From: Thermoplasmata archaeon
GTDB lineage: Archaea; Thermoplasmatota; Thermoplasmata; Thermoplasmatales; Thermoplasmataceae
Reading direction: 5' to 3'
Assembly (NCBI GenBank): GCA_021827885.1
Contig: JAKAUD010000037.1
Span: 1-7,240 of the forward strand
Length of the DNA stretch: 7,240 nt
Part shown: positions 5,873-7,240 of the stretch, piece after piece
How the letters are laid out: every line of letters starts with the position of its first letter
Numbering within the stretch: position 1 is the stretch's first letter
The notes under the pieces: model-generated
Databases searched by the model: none
What the model was told of the DNA's origin: nothing
What the model saw: the letters and a program-made list of their open reading frames with translations, nothing else
Made by a program: the position numbers and the translations under genes

Positions 5873-7185
5873 CTGTGCTTCCTCACAATATCATCAAAGA
5901 CGTTACCAATATATTCTAACATTTCATCGGTTATTCCAGGATAAACGCCTATGAAGAATGCATCATTCATAACCCTATCCGTAACCTCCAGAATTGAAGG
6001 AACCCTCTTCGTGATATTCAAATATGCAGGGTGTTTAATTAGATTTCCTGCAAATAGTGTCCTTGTCATAATCTTTTTTTTCTCCAGATTATCCACCACT
6101 TCTCGTCTGGTAAGACCGGATTCTCTACGAACGCTCAATGGGAAAGCGAACCAAGATGGGTCCGACCCTGGTAATGATTTTGGAAGTATGAAATATTCCT
6201 CATACTGCCTAAGTCGTTCATATAGATATTTAAAATTTCTTTTTCTCTTTTCTATGAACATCTCGGCTTTCTTAAGTTGAGCAACGCCAATAGCAGCCTG
6301 AAGATCCGTTGCTTTTAGGTTGTATCCTATGTGTGAATAAACATATTTGTGGTCATACCCCAATGGTAATTCTCCGAATTTTTGCGTGAATCTCATACCA
6401 CAGGAGTCTGATGCCCCAGTTTCGCAATAACAGTCCCGCCCCCAATCGCGGAATGACCTGGCTATCCTCTCAAGAACCGGATCATTTGTATTTACAGCAC
6501 CTCCTTCTCCCATTGTGATGTGGTGGGCCGGATAAAAGCTCAATGTTGAGAAGTGGCCAAAGGTCCCCGTCATTTTTTCGTGATATCTCGATCCTAATGC
6601 ATCGCAGTTATCCTCAATCAAATAAAGCCCATGTTCTTTGGAAATCTTAAGAATCTTATCAATGTCAAAGGGATTGCCAAGCGTGTGGGCGATCATTATG
6701 GCCATGGTCTTTTCTGAAACAGCGTCCGCAACTTCGCCGACATTTATGTTATAGGTGCCTTCTTCAACGTCAACGAATACTGGCACCGCACCATTCTGGA
6801 CAATCGGATTTACGGTAGTTGGAAATCCAGCTGCGACTGTTATAACCTCATCGCCTGGCTTAAGCCTGTCCTTACCTAAAGACTGGGACGTCAGAGAGGA
6901 TAGCGCAACTAAATTAGCAGATGATCCAGAATTCACAACCAGCGAAGAACTAACTCCCAAGAATTTTGAAAATTGATACTCGAATTCCTCTGTAAATCTT
7001 CCAGCCGTTATCCACCCATCAAGTGCGGCATCAATCACTGAAATATATTCTTCTTCATCAAATACTCTGCCTGCGTATCTTACCCATGTTTCACCCGGAA
7101 TAAATTTCTCATCTGACTTTGACTTGACATATTCAGAGACTAGTTCAAGGATTTTTGCACGCCTTGTTGTTTCGTCCTGCGCCAT
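5869..7185 (-). CDS. rfbH: CDP-4-keto-6-deoxy-D-glucose-3-dehydrase (E1, PMP- and [2Fe-2S]-dependent)
   Basis: Removes the C-3 hydroxyl of CDP-4-keto-6-deoxyglucose; with a reductase partner this yields CDP-4-keto-3,6-dideoxyglucose. At 438 residues it matches the family length (437 in Yersinia). It belongs to the DegT/DnrJ/EryC1 aminotransferase fold but, as in true E1 enzymes, the PLP-lysine is replaced by His (His221 in SFYPAHHITMGEGG), so the cofactor is held as PMP. The cluster signature C-x57-C-x-C-x7-C is exact: Cys194 (DNCD), Cys252, Cys254 and Cys262. Asp195 beside the first Cys matches a known active-site Asp. It is therefore predicted to be fully functional. The start is unambiguous: TGA TAA in frame at 7206-7201 and no other start codon before the ATG at 7185. 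No SD is present, unlike most downstream genes. It is the first gene of the operon and shares an ATGA overlap with the reductase gene. Confidence 0.97.
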   Translation of the reverse strand: MAQDETTRRAKILELVSEYVKSKSDEKFIPGETWVRYAGRVFDEEEYISVIDAALDGWITAGRFTEEFEYQFSKFLGVSSSLVVNSGSSANLVALSSLTSQSLGKDRLKPGDEVITVAAGFPTTVNPIVQNGAVPVFVDVEEGTYNINVGEVADAVSEKTMAIMIAHTLGNPFDIDKILKISKEHGLYLIEDNCDALGSRYHEKMTGTFGHFSTLSFYPAHHITMGEGGAVNTNDPVLERIARSFRDWGRDCYCETGASDSCGMRFTQKFGELPLGYDHKYVYSHIGYNLKATDLQAAIGVAQLKKAEMFIEKRKRNFKYLYERLRQYEEYFILPKSLPGSDPSWFAFPLSVRRESGLTRREVVDNLEKKKIMTRTLFAGNLIKHPAYLNITKRVPSILEVTDRVMNDAFFIGVYPGITDEMLEYIGNVFDDIVRKHR

Positions 7186-7207
7186 TAAGCGAGAGATTAT
7201 TTATCAG

Positions 7208-7213
7208 TTTAAA
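7208..7213 (-). promoter_or_regulatory. Putative archaeal TATA box of the sugar operon
   Basis: TTTAAA lies 23-28 bases upstream of the rfbH ATG, preceded on the minus strand by GGTAAGTAA, which could serve as a purine-rich BRE. In archaea the TATA box is centred about 26 bases before the transcription start, so the transcript would begin at or next to the ATG (leaderless), in keeping with the absence of an SD. I see no convincing bacterial -35/-10 pair in these 55 bases, although AT-rich stretches such as GATAAATAAT could be read as a -10. The rest of the promoter region lies beyond the window. Confidence 0.45.
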
Positions 7214-7240
7214 TTACTTACCTTATTCTTTCTCGAATGC

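Noticed and set aside
5544..5954. Plus-strand open frame of 136 codons
   Set aside because: It is antisense to the reductase and the end of rfbH, both of which have clear family motifs.
5869..7185. Reading this gene as an ordinary sugar aminotransferase of the DegT family
   Set aside because: The catalytic lysine is replaced by His221 and the four-Cys cluster signature C-x57-C-x-C-x7-C is complete, which defines the RfbH dehydrase.

Overview
The window is almost entirely one seven-gene operon on the minus strand (about 7185 down to 657) that makes a CDP-activated deoxysugar. It is followed, after an 88-bp convergent gap, by a plus-strand gene of unknown function (38-568). No tRNA, rRNA, CRISPR array, insertion sequence, phage gene or transport gene is visible.

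The host cannot be named from this sequence. The DNA is moderately AT-rich and uses AGA/AGG and ATA codons freely. The first gene of the operon (rfbH) has no Shine-Dalgarno sequence and has a TTTAAA box 23-28 bases upstream of its ATG. Most internal genes have purine-rich SD sequences (GAGGAA, AGGTGAT, AGGAGG). A leaderless first gene with an archaeal-type TATA box, plus SD-led internal genes, is the classic archaeal arrangement, so an archaeon is my leading but unproven guess. The alternative is a bacterium with an atypical leader.

Operon in transcription order: (1) rfbH, the PMP/[2Fe-2S] C-3 dehydrase, with all cluster and active-site residues intact; (2) a short FAD/NAD(P)H reductase without the usual [2Fe-2S] domain; (3) rfbF, glucose-1-phosphate cytidylyltransferase; (4) an extended SDR (epimerase/4-reductase type); (5) and (6) the N- and C-terminal halves of a split transketolase; (7) rfbG, CDP-glucose 4,6-dehydratase. 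Genes overlap or lie within 14 bases of each other, so they are almost certainly co-transcribed and translationally coupled.

Inferred pathway: RfbF makes CDP-glucose and RfbG converts it to CDP-4-keto-6-deoxyglucose. RfbH plus the reductase then gives CDP-4-keto-3,6-dideoxyglucose, the common precursor of 3,6-dideoxyhexoses. The unusual part is the transketolase pair. My hypothesis is that it adds a two-carbon ketol unit to the C-4 ketone, as the pyruvate-using enzyme YerE does in yersiniose synthesis, and that the SDR reduces the product. That would give a CDP-activated branched eight-carbon sugar for a surface polysaccharide, glycolipid or glycoprotein. No glycosyltransferase is inside the window.

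At the left end the unknown plus-strand gene ends in a well-formed SD plus ATG that opens only a nine-codon frame. This suggests the next gene of that operon was lost where the sugar cassette was joined.
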